In this document: one piece after another, positions 16,538 to 25,687 of the stretch | Layout: every line of letters begins with the position of its first letter | Position numbering within the stretch: position 1 is the stretch's first letter | Assembly: GCF_030817655.1 (NCBI RefSeq) | Contig: NZ_JAUSZM010000003.1 | Span: 8,742,001 to 8,806,000 of the forward strand | Reading direction: 5' to 3' | DNA length: 64,000 bases | Source: Streptomyces sp. V4I2 | GTDB taxonomy: Bacteria > Actinomycetota > Actinomycetes > Streptomycetales > Streptomycetaceae | Position numbers and translations under genes: made by a program | The notes under the pieces: model-generated | What the model saw: the letters and a program-made list of their open reading frames with translations, nothing else | What the model was told of the DNA's origin: nothing | Databases searched by the model: none

Positions 16538-17125
16538 CTACGGCCTGGTGTTCCACTCCGCGATCACCGGTCGACCGTGTTCTGTGGACAGTCGACTGAA
16601 TGTCGCCGTCGCCAGTTGGAACAGTCGACCGTCCGCGGGATCCAGTCCCAGCCGGCGTGCCGTCAGCACCCGCAGGAAGTGGGCGTGCGCCACGAGGATG
16701 ACGTCGCCGTCGGGCAGGGCGGTGTCCACGCGGGCGAGCACCCGGTCGGCACGCAGTCCCACCTCGGCGGGCGACTCGCCGGGATGCCCGTCCGGGCCGG
16801 GCGGCACGCCGTCGGTCCACAGATACCAGTCGGGCCGGGTGCGGTGGATGTCCACGGTGGTGACGCCCTCGTAGCCGCCGTAGTCCCACTCGTGCAGGTC
16901 GGGGTCGGACACGACCCGGGTGAGGCCCGCCAGTTCGGCGGTGCGTATCGCGCGGCCGAACGGGCTGGCCAGGGTGAGAGCGAAGGTCCGCGACGAGAGG
17001 AGCGGAGCGAGCAACTTGGCCTGTTCCTCACCGTGCTGGGTGAGGGGCAGGTCGGTCCAGCTGGTGTGCTGGCCCGACACGCTCCACTCCGTCTCACCGT
17101 GGCGGACCAGAAGAAGATCCCCCAC
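16538..17125 (-). CDS. Histidine phosphatase family protein (phosphoglycerate mutase-like)
   Basis: A 195-residue histidine phosphatase. The RHG motif is in LLLVRHGETEW (phospho-accepting His9), with the second His in VAHAHFLR and Glu in LHEWDYGGYEG. It lies seven bases after gnd, at the end of the pentose phosphate operon, so a sugar-phosphate phosphatase role (such as removing a stalled or toxic sugar phosphate) is more likely than glycolytic mutase. It is shorter than cofactor-dependent phosphoglycerate mutase (about 250 residues). Confidence 0.87.
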   Translation of the reverse strand: MGDLLLVRHGETEWSVSGQHTSWTDLPLTQHGEEQAKLLAPLLSSRTFALTLASPFGRAIRTAELAGLTRVVSDPDLHEWDYGGYEGVTTVDIHRTRPDWYLWTDGVPPGPDGHPGESPAEVGLRADRVLARVDTALPDGDVILVAHAHFLRVLTARRLGLDPADGRLFQLATATFSRLSTEHGRPVIAEWNTRP

Positions 17126-17132
17126 GGCCGGA

Positions 17133-18023
17133 CTACTCCTTCGCCGACTCGACGGCGTGGCCGCCGAACTGGTTGCGCAGTGCCGCGACCATCTTCATCT
17201 GCGGGGAGTCGTCCTGGCGGGACGCGAACCGGGCGAACAACGACGCCGTGATCGCCGGCAGCGGCACCGCGTTGTCGATGGCGGCCTCGACGGTCCAGCG
17301 GCCCTCGCCGGAGTCCTCCGCGTACCCGCGCAGCTTGTGCAGGTGCTCGTCCTCGTCGAGGGCGTTGACGGCCAGATCGAGCAGCCAGGAGCGGATGACG
17401 GTGCCCTCCTGCCAGGAGCGGAAGACCTCGCGCACGTCGGTGACCGAGTCCACCGCCTCCAGGAGCTCCCAGCCCTCGGCGTACGCCTGCATCATGGCGT
17501 ACTCGATACCGTTGTGGACCATCTTGGAGAAGTGCCCGGCGCCGACCTTGCCCGCGTGGACGAATCCGGACGGCCCTTCCGGCTTGAGGGCGTCGAAGAT
17601 CGGCCGCAGCCGGTCGACGTGCTCCTTGTCGCCGCCGACCATCAGGGCGTAGCCGTTCTTCAGGCCCCACACCCCGCCGGAGACGCCCGCGTCGACGAAG
17701 CCGATGCCCTTGGCGCCGAGTTCGGCGGCGTGCTGCTCGTCGTCGGTCCAGCGGGAGTTGCCGCCGTCCACGACGGTGTCGCCGGGGGAGAGGAGGTCGC
17801 CGAGCTCGTCGACGACGGACTGGGTGGGGGCGCCGGCCGGGACCATCACCCACACCGTGCGCGGGGCTTCGAGCTTGTCGACCAGTTCGGCCAGGCCGCT
17901 CACGTCGGAGAGTTCGGGGTTGCGGTCGTAGCCGATGACGGTGTGGCCGGCGCGGCGGATCCGCTCGCGCATGTTGCCGCCCATCTTGCCGAGGCCGATG
18001 AGGCCCAACTGCATCGTTGCCAT
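17133..18023 (-). CDS. gnd: 6-Phosphogluconate dehydrogenase, decarboxylating, short form
   Basis: A 296-residue short-form enzyme (GndA/YqeC type; the long form has about 470). Motifs: GLGKMGGNM nucleotide loop, DGGNSRW, GVSGG and the catalytic Lys in GAGHFSKMVHNGIEY. It converts 6-phosphogluconate to ribulose 5-phosphate. Short forms often prefer NAD+, but I cannot settle the cofactor. It follows pgi with a one-base gap in the tkt-tal-zwf-opcA-pgi-gnd operon. Confidence 0.92.
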   Translation of the reverse strand: MATMQLGLIGLGKMGGNMRERIRRAGHTVIGYDRNPELSDVSGLAELVDKLEAPRTVWVMVPAGAPTQSVVDELGDLLSPGDTVVDGGNSRWTDDEQHAAELGAKGIGFVDAGVSGGVWGLKNGYALMVGGDKEHVDRLRPIFDALKPEGPSGFVHAGKVGAGHFSKMVHNGIEYAMMQAYAEGWELLEAVDSVTDVREVFRSWQEGTVIRSWLLDLAVNALDEDEHLHKLRGYAEDSGEGRWTVEAAIDNAVPLPAITASLFARFASRQDDSPQMKMVAALRNQFGGHAVESAKE

Positions 18024-18024
18024 G

Positions 18025-19701
18025 TCAGTGCACTTCCTTCAGTTCACGGTAGGTGGCCACGAGGGCGGCGGTGGAGGGGTCGAGACCGGGCACGTCGGCG
18101 CCTTCGGTGAGGGCGGGCTCGACGCGCTTGGCGAGGACCTTGCCGAGCTCGACGCCCCACTGGTCGAAGGAGTCGATGTTCCAGATCGCGCCCTGGACGA
18201 ACACCTTGTGCTCGTAGAGGGCGATCAGCTGGCCGAGGACGGACGGCGTGAGTTCCTTCGCCAGGATCGTCGTCGTGGGGTGGTTGCCCTTGAACGTGCG
18301 GTGCGCGACCTGGTGTTCGGCCACGCCCTCCGCGCGGACCTCGTCCGCGGTCTTGCCGAAGGCGAGCGCCTGGCCCTGCGCGAACAGGTTGGCCATCAAC
18401 AGGTCGTGCTGCGCCCTGAGTTCGTCGCTCAGCTCGCCCACCGGGCGGGCGAAGCCGATCAGGTCGGCCGGGATGAGCTTGGTGCCCTGGTGGATCAACT
18501 GGTAGTAGGCGTGCTGCCCGTTGGTGCCGGGCGTGCCCCACACCACGGGGCCGGTCTGCCACTCCACCGGGTTGCCGTCACGGTCCACCGACTTGCCGTT
18601 GGACTCCATGTCGAGCTGCTGCAGGTACGCGGTGAACTTCGACAGATAGTGGCTGTACGGCAGGACCGCGTGCGACTGGGCGTCGAAGAAGTTGCCGTAC
18701 CAGACGCCCAACAGGCCCAGGATCAGCGGGGCGTTGTCCTCGGCGGGCTCGTTGCGGAAGTGCTCGTCGACGATCCGGAAACCGTCGAGCATCTCCAGGA
18801 AGTGGTCCGGGCCGATGGCGATCATCAGCGACAGGCCGATCGCCGAGTCGAACGAGTAGCGGCCGCCGACCCAGTCCCAGAACTGGAACATGTTGTCCGG
18901 GTCGATGCCGAACTCGGTGACCTTCTCCGCGTTCGTCGACAGGGCGACGAAGTGCTTCGCGACGGCCTTGTCCTCGCCGAGGCCGCCGGGGCCGTGCAGC
19001 AGCCAGGAGCGGGCCGAAGTGGCGTTGGTGATGGTCTCGATGGTGGTGAACGTCTTGGACGCGACGATGAACAGGGTCTCGGCCGGATCCAGGTCGCGGA
19101 CGGCCTCGTGGAGGTCGGCACCGTCCACGTTCGACACGAAGCGGAAGGTCAGGTCCCGTGCGGTGTACGCCCGCAGGGCCTCGTACGCCATCGCCGGGCC
19201 CAGGTCCGAGCCGCCGATGCCGATGTTGACGACGTTCCTGATCCGCCTGCCGGTGTGGCCGGTCCACTCGCCGGAGCGCACCCGGTTGGCGAAGGAGGTC
19301 ATCTGGTCGAGGACCGCGTGGACCTTGGGGACGACGTTCTCGCCGTCGACCTCGATCACCGCGTTCGCGGGCGCCCGCAGCGCGGTGTGCATGACGGCGC
19401 GGTCCTCGGTGATGTTGATCCGCTCACCGTCGACCATGGCGTCGCGCAGCCCGAACACGTCGGTGGCGGCGGCGAGTTCCTGGAGCAGGGCGAGGGTCTC
19501 GTCGGTGATCAGGTGCTTGGAGTAGTCGATGCGCAGGTCGCCGACGCGCACGACGTACCGTTCCGCGCGCCCGGGGTCCGTCGCGAACAGCTCACGCAGC
19601 TGCGGGTGCCACTGGGCGCGGTGGTCCTCCAGGGCCGCCCACTGGGGTCGCCGGGTGAGGCTGGGGGAGCCGGCAGGGGAGCCGGCGGGGGAGTCAGACA
19701 T
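18025..19701 (-). CDS. pgi: Glucose-6-phosphate isomerase
   Basis: A 558-residue phosphoglucose isomerase, normal length. Signatures: NIGIGGSDLGPAMAYEAL in the phosphate site, the catalytic Glu in GTPGTNGQHAYYQLIHQG, and the C-terminal Lys-containing DQWGVELGK segment. It interconverts glucose 6-phosphate and fructose 6-phosphate, which lets the operon recycle fructose 6-phosphate from transketolase/transaldolase back into zwf. Its start overlaps opcA by eight bases. Streptomycetes often keep a second isomerase gene, so this is probably the pentose-cycle copy. Confidence 0.94.
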   Translation of the reverse strand: MSDSPAGSPAGSPSLTRRPQWAALEDHRAQWHPQLRELFATDPGRAERYVVRVGDLRIDYSKHLITDETLALLQELAAATDVFGLRDAMVDGERINITEDRAVMHTALRAPANAVIEVDGENVVPKVHAVLDQMTSFANRVRSGEWTGHTGRRIRNVVNIGIGGSDLGPAMAYEALRAYTARDLTFRFVSNVDGADLHEAVRDLDPAETLFIVASKTFTTIETITNATSARSWLLHGPGGLGEDKAVAKHFVALSTNAEKVTEFGIDPDNMFQFWDWVGGRYSFDSAIGLSLMIAIGPDHFLEMLDGFRIVDEHFRNEPAEDNAPLILGLLGVWYGNFFDAQSHAVLPYSHYLSKFTAYLQQLDMESNGKSVDRDGNPVEWQTGPVVWGTPGTNGQHAYYQLIHQGTKLIPADLIGFARPVGELSDELRAQHDLLMANLFAQGQALAFGKTADEVRAEGVAEHQVAHRTFKGNHPTTTILAKELTPSVLGQLIALYEHKVFVQGAIWNIDSFDQWGVELGKVLAKRVEPALTEGADVPGLDPSTAALVATYRELKEVH

Positions 19702-20629
19702 GTGCGGGGATCTCCTCGGTGGCCTCGCCCCGCAGGGCGACGGCGTACATCTCGTCCGCGTCGAGGCGCCTGAGCTCCTCGGCGATGAGTTCGGAGGTGG
19801 TGCGGACCTTCAGCGCGAGGGTGCGCGAGGGCTGCCCCGGCAGGGACAGCGTGGCCAGCGGGCCCTCGGGGCGGTCGATGACGATCTCGCCGTTCTCGGT
19901 GCCCAGGCGCACGGCCGTGACCACCGGTCCGGCGGTGACGACCCGGTCGACCGTGACGCCGAGGCGGGCCTCCAGCCAGCGGGCCAGCAGCTCGGCCGCG
20001 GGGTTCTCCTCCTCGGCCTCCACGGCCGCCGAGATCACCTTCACGCGGGCCTGGTCCAGGGCCGCGGCCAGCATCGAACGCCACGGGGTGAGCCGGGTCC
20101 AGGCGAGGTCGGTGTCGCCGGGCGCGTAGGTGCGGATCCGGGAGTCCAGCACCTGGAGCGGGTTCTCCACCGCGTACAGGTCGGTGATCCGGCGCTGGGC
20201 GAGCGCGCCCAGCGGGTCCTTCGCCGGGTTCTCCGGCGCGTCCACCGGCCACCACACCACGACCGGCGCGTCCGGCAGCAGCAGCGGCAGCACGACGGAG
20301 TCGGCGTGGTCGGACACCTCGCCGTACGTCCTGAGGATGACCGTCTCGCCGGTGCCCGCGTCGGCGCCCACCCGCACCTCGGCGTCGAGGTGGGAGTTGG
20401 TGCGGTCGCGCGGGGTGCGGGCGTGCCGCTTGATGACGACCAGGGTGCGCGAGGGGTGCTCGTGCGAGGCCTCCTCGGCCGCCTTGATCGCGTCGTAGGC
20501 GTTCTCCTCGTCCGTGACGATCACCATCGTCAGGACCATGCCCACGGCAGGGGTGCCGATGGCGCGGCGACCCTGCACCAACGCCTTGTTGATCTTGCTT
20601 GCCGTGGTGTCGGTCAGGTCGATCTTCAT
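19694..20629 (-). CDS. opcA: Glucose-6-phosphate dehydrogenase assembly protein OpcA
   Basis: A 311-residue OpcA protein (MKIDLTDTTASKINKAL at the start, VVWWPVDAPENPAKDPLGALAQRR in the centre). OpcA is needed for an active zwf enzyme in cyanobacteria and actinomycetes. ATG 20629 overlaps the zwf stop by four bases, so the two proteins are made together. An upstream in-frame extension is possible on paper but would run inside zwf and has no family similarity. Confidence 0.93.
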   Translation of the reverse strand: MKIDLTDTTASKINKALVQGRRAIGTPAVGMVLTMVIVTDEENAYDAIKAAEEASHEHPSRTLVVIKRHARTPRDRTNSHLDAEVRVGADAGTGETVILRTYGEVSDHADSVVLPLLLPDAPVVVWWPVDAPENPAKDPLGALAQRRITDLYAVENPLQVLDSRIRTYAPGDTDLAWTRLTPWRSMLAAALDQARVKVISAAVEAEEENPAAELLARWLEARLGVTVDRVVTAGPVVTAVRLGTENGEIVIDRPEGPLATLSLPGQPSRTLALKVRTTSELIAEELRRLDADEMYAVALRGEATEEIPAHV

Positions 20630-22263
20630 GGCCTGCGCCAGCTCCGTCCGTCTCGTGCGAGCATCTCGTCGGCTTCCTCGGGTCCCCAGCTGCCCGACGC
20701 GTACTGCGCCGGCCTGCCGTGGTTCGCCCAGTGCTCCTCGATCGGGTCGAGGATCTTCCAGGACTCTTCCACTTCCTGGTGACGGGGGAACAGGTTGGCG
20801 TCTCCCAGGAGGACATCCAGGATGAGCCGCTCGTACGCCTCCGGGCTGGACTCCGTGAACGACTCGCCGTACGCGAAGTCCATCGTGACGTCCCGGATCT
20901 CCATCGAGGTGCCGGGCACCTTCGACCCGAACCGGACCGTCATGCCCTCGTCGGGCTGGACGCGGATGACGATCGCGTTCTGGCCCAGCTCCTCGGTGGC
21001 AGTGGAGTCGAAGGGCGAGTGCGGGGCCCGCTGGAAGACCACCGCGATCTCGGTGACGCGGCGGCCGAGGCGCTTGCCGGTGCGCAGGTAGAAGGGGACG
21101 CCCGCCCACCTGCGGTTGTCGACGTTCAGCTTGATCGCGGCGTAGGTGTCCGTCGTGGAGGACGGGTCGGTGCCGTCCTCGTCCAGGTAGCCGCGCACCC
21201 GCTCGCCGCCCTGCCAGGCCTGCGCGTACTGCCCGCGCACCGTGTGGGCGCCGATGTCCTCCGGCAGCTTCACGGCCTTGAGCACCTTCAGCTTCTCCAT
21301 GAGCAGCGACTCGGCGTCGAAGGCCGCCGGCTCCTCCATGGCGGTCAGCGCCATCAGCTGCAGGAGGTGGTTCTGGATGACGTCACGGGCGGCGCCGATG
21401 CCGTCGTAGTAGCCGGCCCGGCCGCCGATGCCGATGTCCTCGGCCATCGTGATCTGTACGTGGTCGACGTACGACCGGTTCCAGATCGGCTCGTACATCT
21501 GGTTGGCGAAGCGGAGCGCCAGGATGTTCTGGACGGTCTCCTTGCCGAGGTAGTGGTCGATGCGGAAGACCTGGTCCGGCTCGAACACGTCGTGCACGAG
21601 CGCGTTCAGCTCCCGCGCGCTCTTCAGGTCCCGCCCGAACGGCTTCTCGATGACCGCGCGCCGCCAGGAGCCCTCGGGGGCGTTCGCCAGACCGTGCTTC
21701 TTCAGCTGCCGCACGACCTTCGGGAAGAACTTCGGCGGTACGGAGAGATAGAAGGCGTAGTTGCCGCCGGTCCCGCGCGAGGCGTCCAACTCGTCGACGG
21801 CGGAGCGTAGTTGCTTGAACGCCGTGTCGTCGTCGAAGTCGCCCGGAATGAACCGCATGCCCTCGGCGAGCTGCTGCCAGACCTCCTCGCGGAACGGGGT
21901 CCGGGCGTGCTCGCGCACCGAGTCGTGCACGACCTGCGCGAAGTCCTGGTCCTCCCAGTCGCGCCGGGCGAAGCCGACCAGCGAGAAGCCCGGCGGGAGC
22001 ATGCCGCGGTTGGCCAGGTCGTAGACGGCCGGCATCAGCTTCTTGCGGGACAGGTCGCCGGTGACACCGAAGATGACGAGACCGGACGGGCCCGCGATCC
22101 GGGGCAGGCGCCGGTCCTGCGGATGGCGCAGCGGGTTGGACCAGTCGGCCGCGGGGAGGACCGGGACGACCGGGAGGGTCGCCTCCGGCTTGGTCGCCTC
22201 CGGCCCGGTCTCCTCGGTCTCCGCTGTTTCCGGAGCCGTCGTTTCGGGAAGCTCCTCGCTCAT
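20626..22263 (-). CDS. zwf: Glucose-6-phosphate 1-dehydrogenase
   Basis: A 545-residue enzyme. About 45 acidic, Pro/Thr/Glu-rich residues at the N-terminus precede the catalytic fold, which starts with the GVTGDLSRKKL nucleotide motif; the active-site signature RIDHYLGKE is present. It makes 6-phosphogluconolactone and NADPH. The dispensable-looking N-terminal tail is longer than in E. coli Zwf, and a downstream start cannot be excluded, but the ATG at 22263 overlaps the transaldolase stop as expected for coupling. No lactonase (pgl) gene is in this operon. Confidence 0.94.
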   Translation of the reverse strand: MSEELPETTAPETAETEETGPEATKPEATLPVVPVLPAADWSNPLRHPQDRRLPRIAGPSGLVIFGVTGDLSRKKLMPAVYDLANRGMLPPGFSLVGFARRDWEDQDFAQVVHDSVREHARTPFREEVWQQLAEGMRFIPGDFDDDTAFKQLRSAVDELDASRGTGGNYAFYLSVPPKFFPKVVRQLKKHGLANAPEGSWRRAVIEKPFGRDLKSARELNALVHDVFEPDQVFRIDHYLGKETVQNILALRFANQMYEPIWNRSYVDHVQITMAEDIGIGGRAGYYDGIGAARDVIQNHLLQLMALTAMEEPAAFDAESLLMEKLKVLKAVKLPEDIGAHTVRGQYAQAWQGGERVRGYLDEDGTDPSSTTDTYAAIKLNVDNRRWAGVPFYLRTGKRLGRRVTEIAVVFQRAPHSPFDSTATEELGQNAIVIRVQPDEGMTVRFGSKVPGTSMEIRDVTMDFAYGESFTESSPEAYERLILDVLLGDANLFPRHQEVEESWKILDPIEEHWANHGRPAQYASGSWGPEEADEMLARDGRSWRRP

Positions 22264-23405
22264 TCCCCGTCAACTCCCTTGCTGTTCAGAGACTTCGTCA
22301 CGGCGTCCAGCAGGTCCTGCCAGGCCACCGCGAACTTGGCGACGCCCTCGTCCTCCAGCTGCTGCACGACCTCGTCGTAGGAGATCCCGAGCTTCTCCAC
22401 CGCGGCCAGGTCGGCGCGGGCCTGCGCGTAGCCGCCGGTGACGGTGTCGCCGGTGATCCGGCCGCGGTCGGCGGTGGCGTTCAGCGTGGCCTCGGGCATC
22501 GTGTTGACCGTGCCCGGCGCGACCAGATCGTCGACGTACAGCGTGTCCTTGTATGCAGGATCCTTCACACCGGTCGACGCCCACAGCGGGCGCTGCTTGT
22601 TGGCCTTGGCGCCGGCCAGAGCCGTCCAGCGCTCACCGGCGAAGGCGCTCTCGTACGCCTCGTAGGCGAGCCGGGCGTTCGCCAGCGCCGCCTTCCCCTT
22701 CAGGGCGAGGGCCTCGTCCGTGCCGAGGACCGTCAGCCGCTTGTCGATCTCGGAGTCGACCCGGGAGACGAAGAAGGAGGCGACGGAGTGGATCCGGGAG
22801 AGGTCCAGGCCCTTCGCCTGGGCCTTCTCCAAGCCCGCGAGGTAGGCGTCCATGACCTCGCGGTAGCGCTCCAGGGAGAAGATCAGCGTGACGTTGACGC
22901 TGATGCCGGCGCCGATGACCTCGGTGATGGCCGGCAGGCCCGCCTTGGTCGCCGGGATCTTGATCATGACGTTCGGGCGGTCCACCAGCCAGGAGAGCTG
23001 CCTGGCCTCGGCGATGGTCGCCGTCGTGTCGTGGGCGAGCCGCGGGTCGACCTCGATGGAGACCCGGCCGTCACGACCGCCGCTAGATGTGTATACAGAA
23101 TGCAGGATATCGGCGGCTGCACGCACGTCGGCGGTCGTCATCATGCGGACGGCCTCGTCCACCGTGACGCCCCGCACGGCGAGGTCGCCCAGCTGCTCCT
23201 CGTAGCCCTCTCCCGAGCCGATGGCGGCCTGGAAGATGGACGGATTCGTGGTGACGCCCACCACGTGCTTCGTCTCGACGAGTTCGGCGAGGTTGCCGGA
23301 TTCGATCCGCCTGCGCGACAAGTCGTCCAGCCAGATGGAGACGCCCTCGTCGGACAGGCGCTTGAGTGCTCCCGCGGGCGCGGTTCCTTCGGTCACTTTG
23401 ATCAT
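22260..23405 (-). CDS. tal: Transaldolase
   Basis: A 381-residue transaldolase of the long actinobacterial type. TTNPSIFQAAI is the N-terminal signature and the Schiff-base Lys is in NVMIKIPATKAG. It transfers dihydroxyacetone units between sugar phosphates. ATG 23405 is preceded by AGAAAGAAG; a longer in-frame extension of 58 codons is Ser/Pro-rich, unlike the family, and was rejected. The gap to tkt is 19 bases. Confidence 0.94.
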   Translation of the reverse strand: MIKVTEGTAPAGALKRLSDEGVSIWLDDLSRRRIESGNLAELVETKHVVGVTTNPSIFQAAIGSGEGYEEQLGDLAVRGVTVDEAVRMMTTADVRAAADILHSVYTSSGGRDGRVSIEVDPRLAHDTTATIAEARQLSWLVDRPNVMIKIPATKAGLPAITEVIGAGISVNVTLIFSLERYREVMDAYLAGLEKAQAKGLDLSRIHSVASFFVSRVDSEIDKRLTVLGTDEALALKGKAALANARLAYEAYESAFAGERWTALAGAKANKQRPLWASTGVKDPAYKDTLYVDDLVAPGTVNTMPEATLNATADRGRITGDTVTGGYAQARADLAAVEKLGISYDEVVQQLEDEGVAKFAVAWQDLLDAVTKSLNSKGVDGE

Positions 23406-23424
23406 CTTCTTTCTGGCGATCGGA

Positions 23425-25518
23425 TCAACCGCGGGCGGCAGCGAGGCCCGTCGTTGAATTAAGTACAGCCCTGGCGGCGGCGGCGACGTTCTCGGCGGTG
23501 AAGCCGTACTCGGCGAACAGGATCTTGGCGTCGGCGGAAGCGCCGAAGTGCTCGAGGGAGACGATGCGTCCTGCGTCACCCACGAACCGGTACCACGTCA
23601 GACCGATCCCGGCCTCGACCGCAACGCGGGCCTTCACCGACGGCGGAAGCACGCTCTCGCGGTACTCCCGCGGCTGCTCCTCGAACCACTCCACGGACGG
23701 CATCGACACCACCCGGGTGCCGACCCCCTCGGCCTCCAGCTGCTCCCGCGCGGCGACGGCGAGCTGCACCTCGGAGCCGGTGGCGATCAGGACGACGTCC
23801 GGGGTCCCGGTGGAGGATTCCTTCAGTACGTAACCGCCACGAGCCGCATCCGGGTTCGGCGCGTACGTCGGCACGCCCTGGCGGGTGAGGGCGAGGCCGT
23901 GCGGGGCCGGGTTGACGGCGTGCCGCTTGAGGATCTCGGCCCAGGCGATCGCGGTCTCGTTGGCGTCGGCGGGCCGGACGATGTTCAGGCCCGGGATGGC
24001 GCGCAGGGACGCGAGGTGCTCCACCGGCTGGTGGGTGGGGCCGTCCTCGCCGAGGCCGATGGAGTCGTGCGTCCAGACGTACGTCACGGGCAGCTGCATC
24101 AGCGCGGAGAGGCGGACGGCGTTGCGCATGTAGTCGGAGAACACCAGGAAGGTGCCGCCGTAGACACGGGTGTTGCCGTGCAGGGCGATGCCGTTCATCT
24201 CCGCGGCCATGGAGTGCTCGCGGATGCCGAAGTGGATCGTGCGGCCGTACGGGTCGGCCTCCGGCAGCGGATTGCCCTTCGGCAGGAAGGAGCTCGTCTT
24301 GTCGATGGTGGTGTTGTTCGAGCCGGCCAGGTCGGCGGAGCCGCCCCACAGCTCGGGGAGCACCGCGCCGAGCGACTGCAGCACCTTGCCGGAGGCGGCG
24401 CGGGTCGCGACGGACCTGCCCTCCTCGAAGACCGGCAGGGCGTCCTCCCAGCCCTCGGGCAGCTGACCCGCCACGACCCGGTCGAAGAGCCTGGCGCGCT
24501 CGGGGTTGGCGCCGCGCCACTTGCCGATCCGCTTGTCCCAGGCCGCGTGCGCCTCGGCGCCCCGGTCCAGGGCCCGGCGGGCGTGGGCGAGCACCTCGTC
24601 CGCCACCTCGAAGGAGCGCGACGCGTCGAAGCCCAGGACCCGCTTGGTGGCGGCGACCTCGTCCTCGCCGAGCGCGGAGCCGTGCGCGGCCTCGGTGTTC
24701 CGCGCGTTCGGCGCGGGCCAGGCGATGATCGTGCGCATCGCGATGATCGAGGGCCGCCCGGTCTCGGCCTTGGCGGACGTGAGGGCCGCGTACAGGGCGT
24801 GCACGTCGATGTCGCCGTCGGTGCCGGGCTCGATCCGCTGCACGTGCCAGCCGTACGCCTCGTACCGCTTCAGCACGTCCTCGGAGAACGCGGTCGCCGT
24901 GTCGCCCTCGATGGAGATGTGGTTGTCGTCGTAGACGAAGACCAGGTTGCCGAGCTTCTGGTGGCCGGCCAGGGAGGAGGCCTCGGCGGAGATGCCCTCC
25001 TCCAGGTCGCCGTCGGAGACGATCGCCCAGATGGTGTGGTCGAAGGGCGACTCGCCCTCCGGCGCCTCCGGGTCGAACAGGCCGCGCTCGTAGCGGGCGG
25101 CCATCGCCATGCCCACCGCGTTGGCGACACCCTGCCCGAGCGGACCGGTGGTGGTCTCGACGCCGGCCGTGTGACCGTACTCGGGGTGGCCGGGCGTCTT
25201 CGAACCGTGGGTCCTGAACGCCTTCAGGTCGTCCAGCTCCAGCTCGTACCCGGAGAGGAAGAGCTGCGTGTAGAGGGTGAGCGAGGTGTGCCCGGGGGAC
25301 AGAACGAAGCGGTCACGGCCCGTCCACTCCGGGTCGGCCGGATCGTGACGCATCACCTTCTGAAAGATCGTGTACGCCGCCGGGGCCAGGCTCATCGCGG
25401 TGCCCGGGTGCCCGTTCCCGACCCGCTGCACGGCATCGGCCGCAAGAACACGGGCGGTGTCGACGGCACGCCGGTCGAGTTCGGTCCATTCCAAGCTGTC
25501 CGGTGTCTGCGTGCTCAT
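23425..25518 (-). CDS. tkt: Transketolase
   Basis: A 697-residue transketolase, first gene of the operon. Visible parts are the N-terminal GNGHPGTAMS, the thiamine diphosphate motif SDGDLEEG, the His-rich PLGQGVANAVGMA region and the DSIGLGEDGPTHQPVEH segment. It moves two-carbon units between pentose and hexose phosphates. ATG 25518 is chosen over a TTG two codons upstream; GAGG lies 11 bases before it. The perfect inverted repeat at 25571-25587 lies 53 bases upstream and is the likely control point for the seven-gene operon. Confidence 0.94.
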   Translation of the reverse strand: MSTQTPDSLEWTELDRRAVDTARVLAADAVQRVGNGHPGTAMSLAPAAYTIFQKVMRHDPADPEWTGRDRFVLSPGHTSLTLYTQLFLSGYELELDDLKAFRTHGSKTPGHPEYGHTAGVETTTGPLGQGVANAVGMAMAARYERGLFDPEAPEGESPFDHTIWAIVSDGDLEEGISAEASSLAGHQKLGNLVFVYDDNHISIEGDTATAFSEDVLKRYEAYGWHVQRIEPGTDGDIDVHALYAALTSAKAETGRPSIIAMRTIIAWPAPNARNTEAAHGSALGEDEVAATKRVLGFDASRSFEVADEVLAHARRALDRGAEAHAAWDKRIGKWRGANPERARLFDRVVAGQLPEGWEDALPVFEEGRSVATRAASGKVLQSLGAVLPELWGGSADLAGSNNTTIDKTSSFLPKGNPLPEADPYGRTIHFGIREHSMAAEMNGIALHGNTRVYGGTFLVFSDYMRNAVRLSALMQLPVTYVWTHDSIGLGEDGPTHQPVEHLASLRAIPGLNIVRPADANETAIAWAEILKRHAVNPAPHGLALTRQGVPTYAPNPDAARGGYVLKESSTGTPDVVLIATGSEVQLAVAAREQLEAEGVGTRVVSMPSVEWFEEQPREYRESVLPPSVKARVAVEAGIGLTWYRFVGDAGRIVSLEHFGASADAKILFAEYGFTAENVAAAARAVLNSTTGLAAARG

Positions 25519-25570
25519 CTTCAAGAAGTCCTCGATCGGAGCGAAGTAGCTGGTCTGACGCGTTCAAACT

Positions 25571-25587
25571 TAAAAGTCTGACTTTTA
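25571..25587. promoter_or_regulatory. Perfect inverted repeat between tkt and the AraC gene
   Basis: TAAAAGT-CTG-ACTTTTA: seven-base perfect arms around three bases, strikingly A/T-rich in this genome. It lies 53 bases before the tkt start and 101 before the divergent AraC gene. A dimeric repressor or activator site is likely; the cognate protein is not evident. Confidence 0.6.
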
Positions 25588-25687
25588 CGGGGGAAGGTCG
25601 CGGTGTGTCAGCCTGTGGTGAAAGTGGGACACGCCCCCAGGCGGCACAGGGCGGCAGAGTCTGCGACCGAGGCGGCGCGAGAAGGAC

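Noticed and set aside
23086..23099. AGATGTGTATA resembling a Tn5 mosaic end
   Set aside because: Only 11 of 19 bases match, it lies in frame inside transaldolase coding for normal family residues, and no transposon sequence is near.
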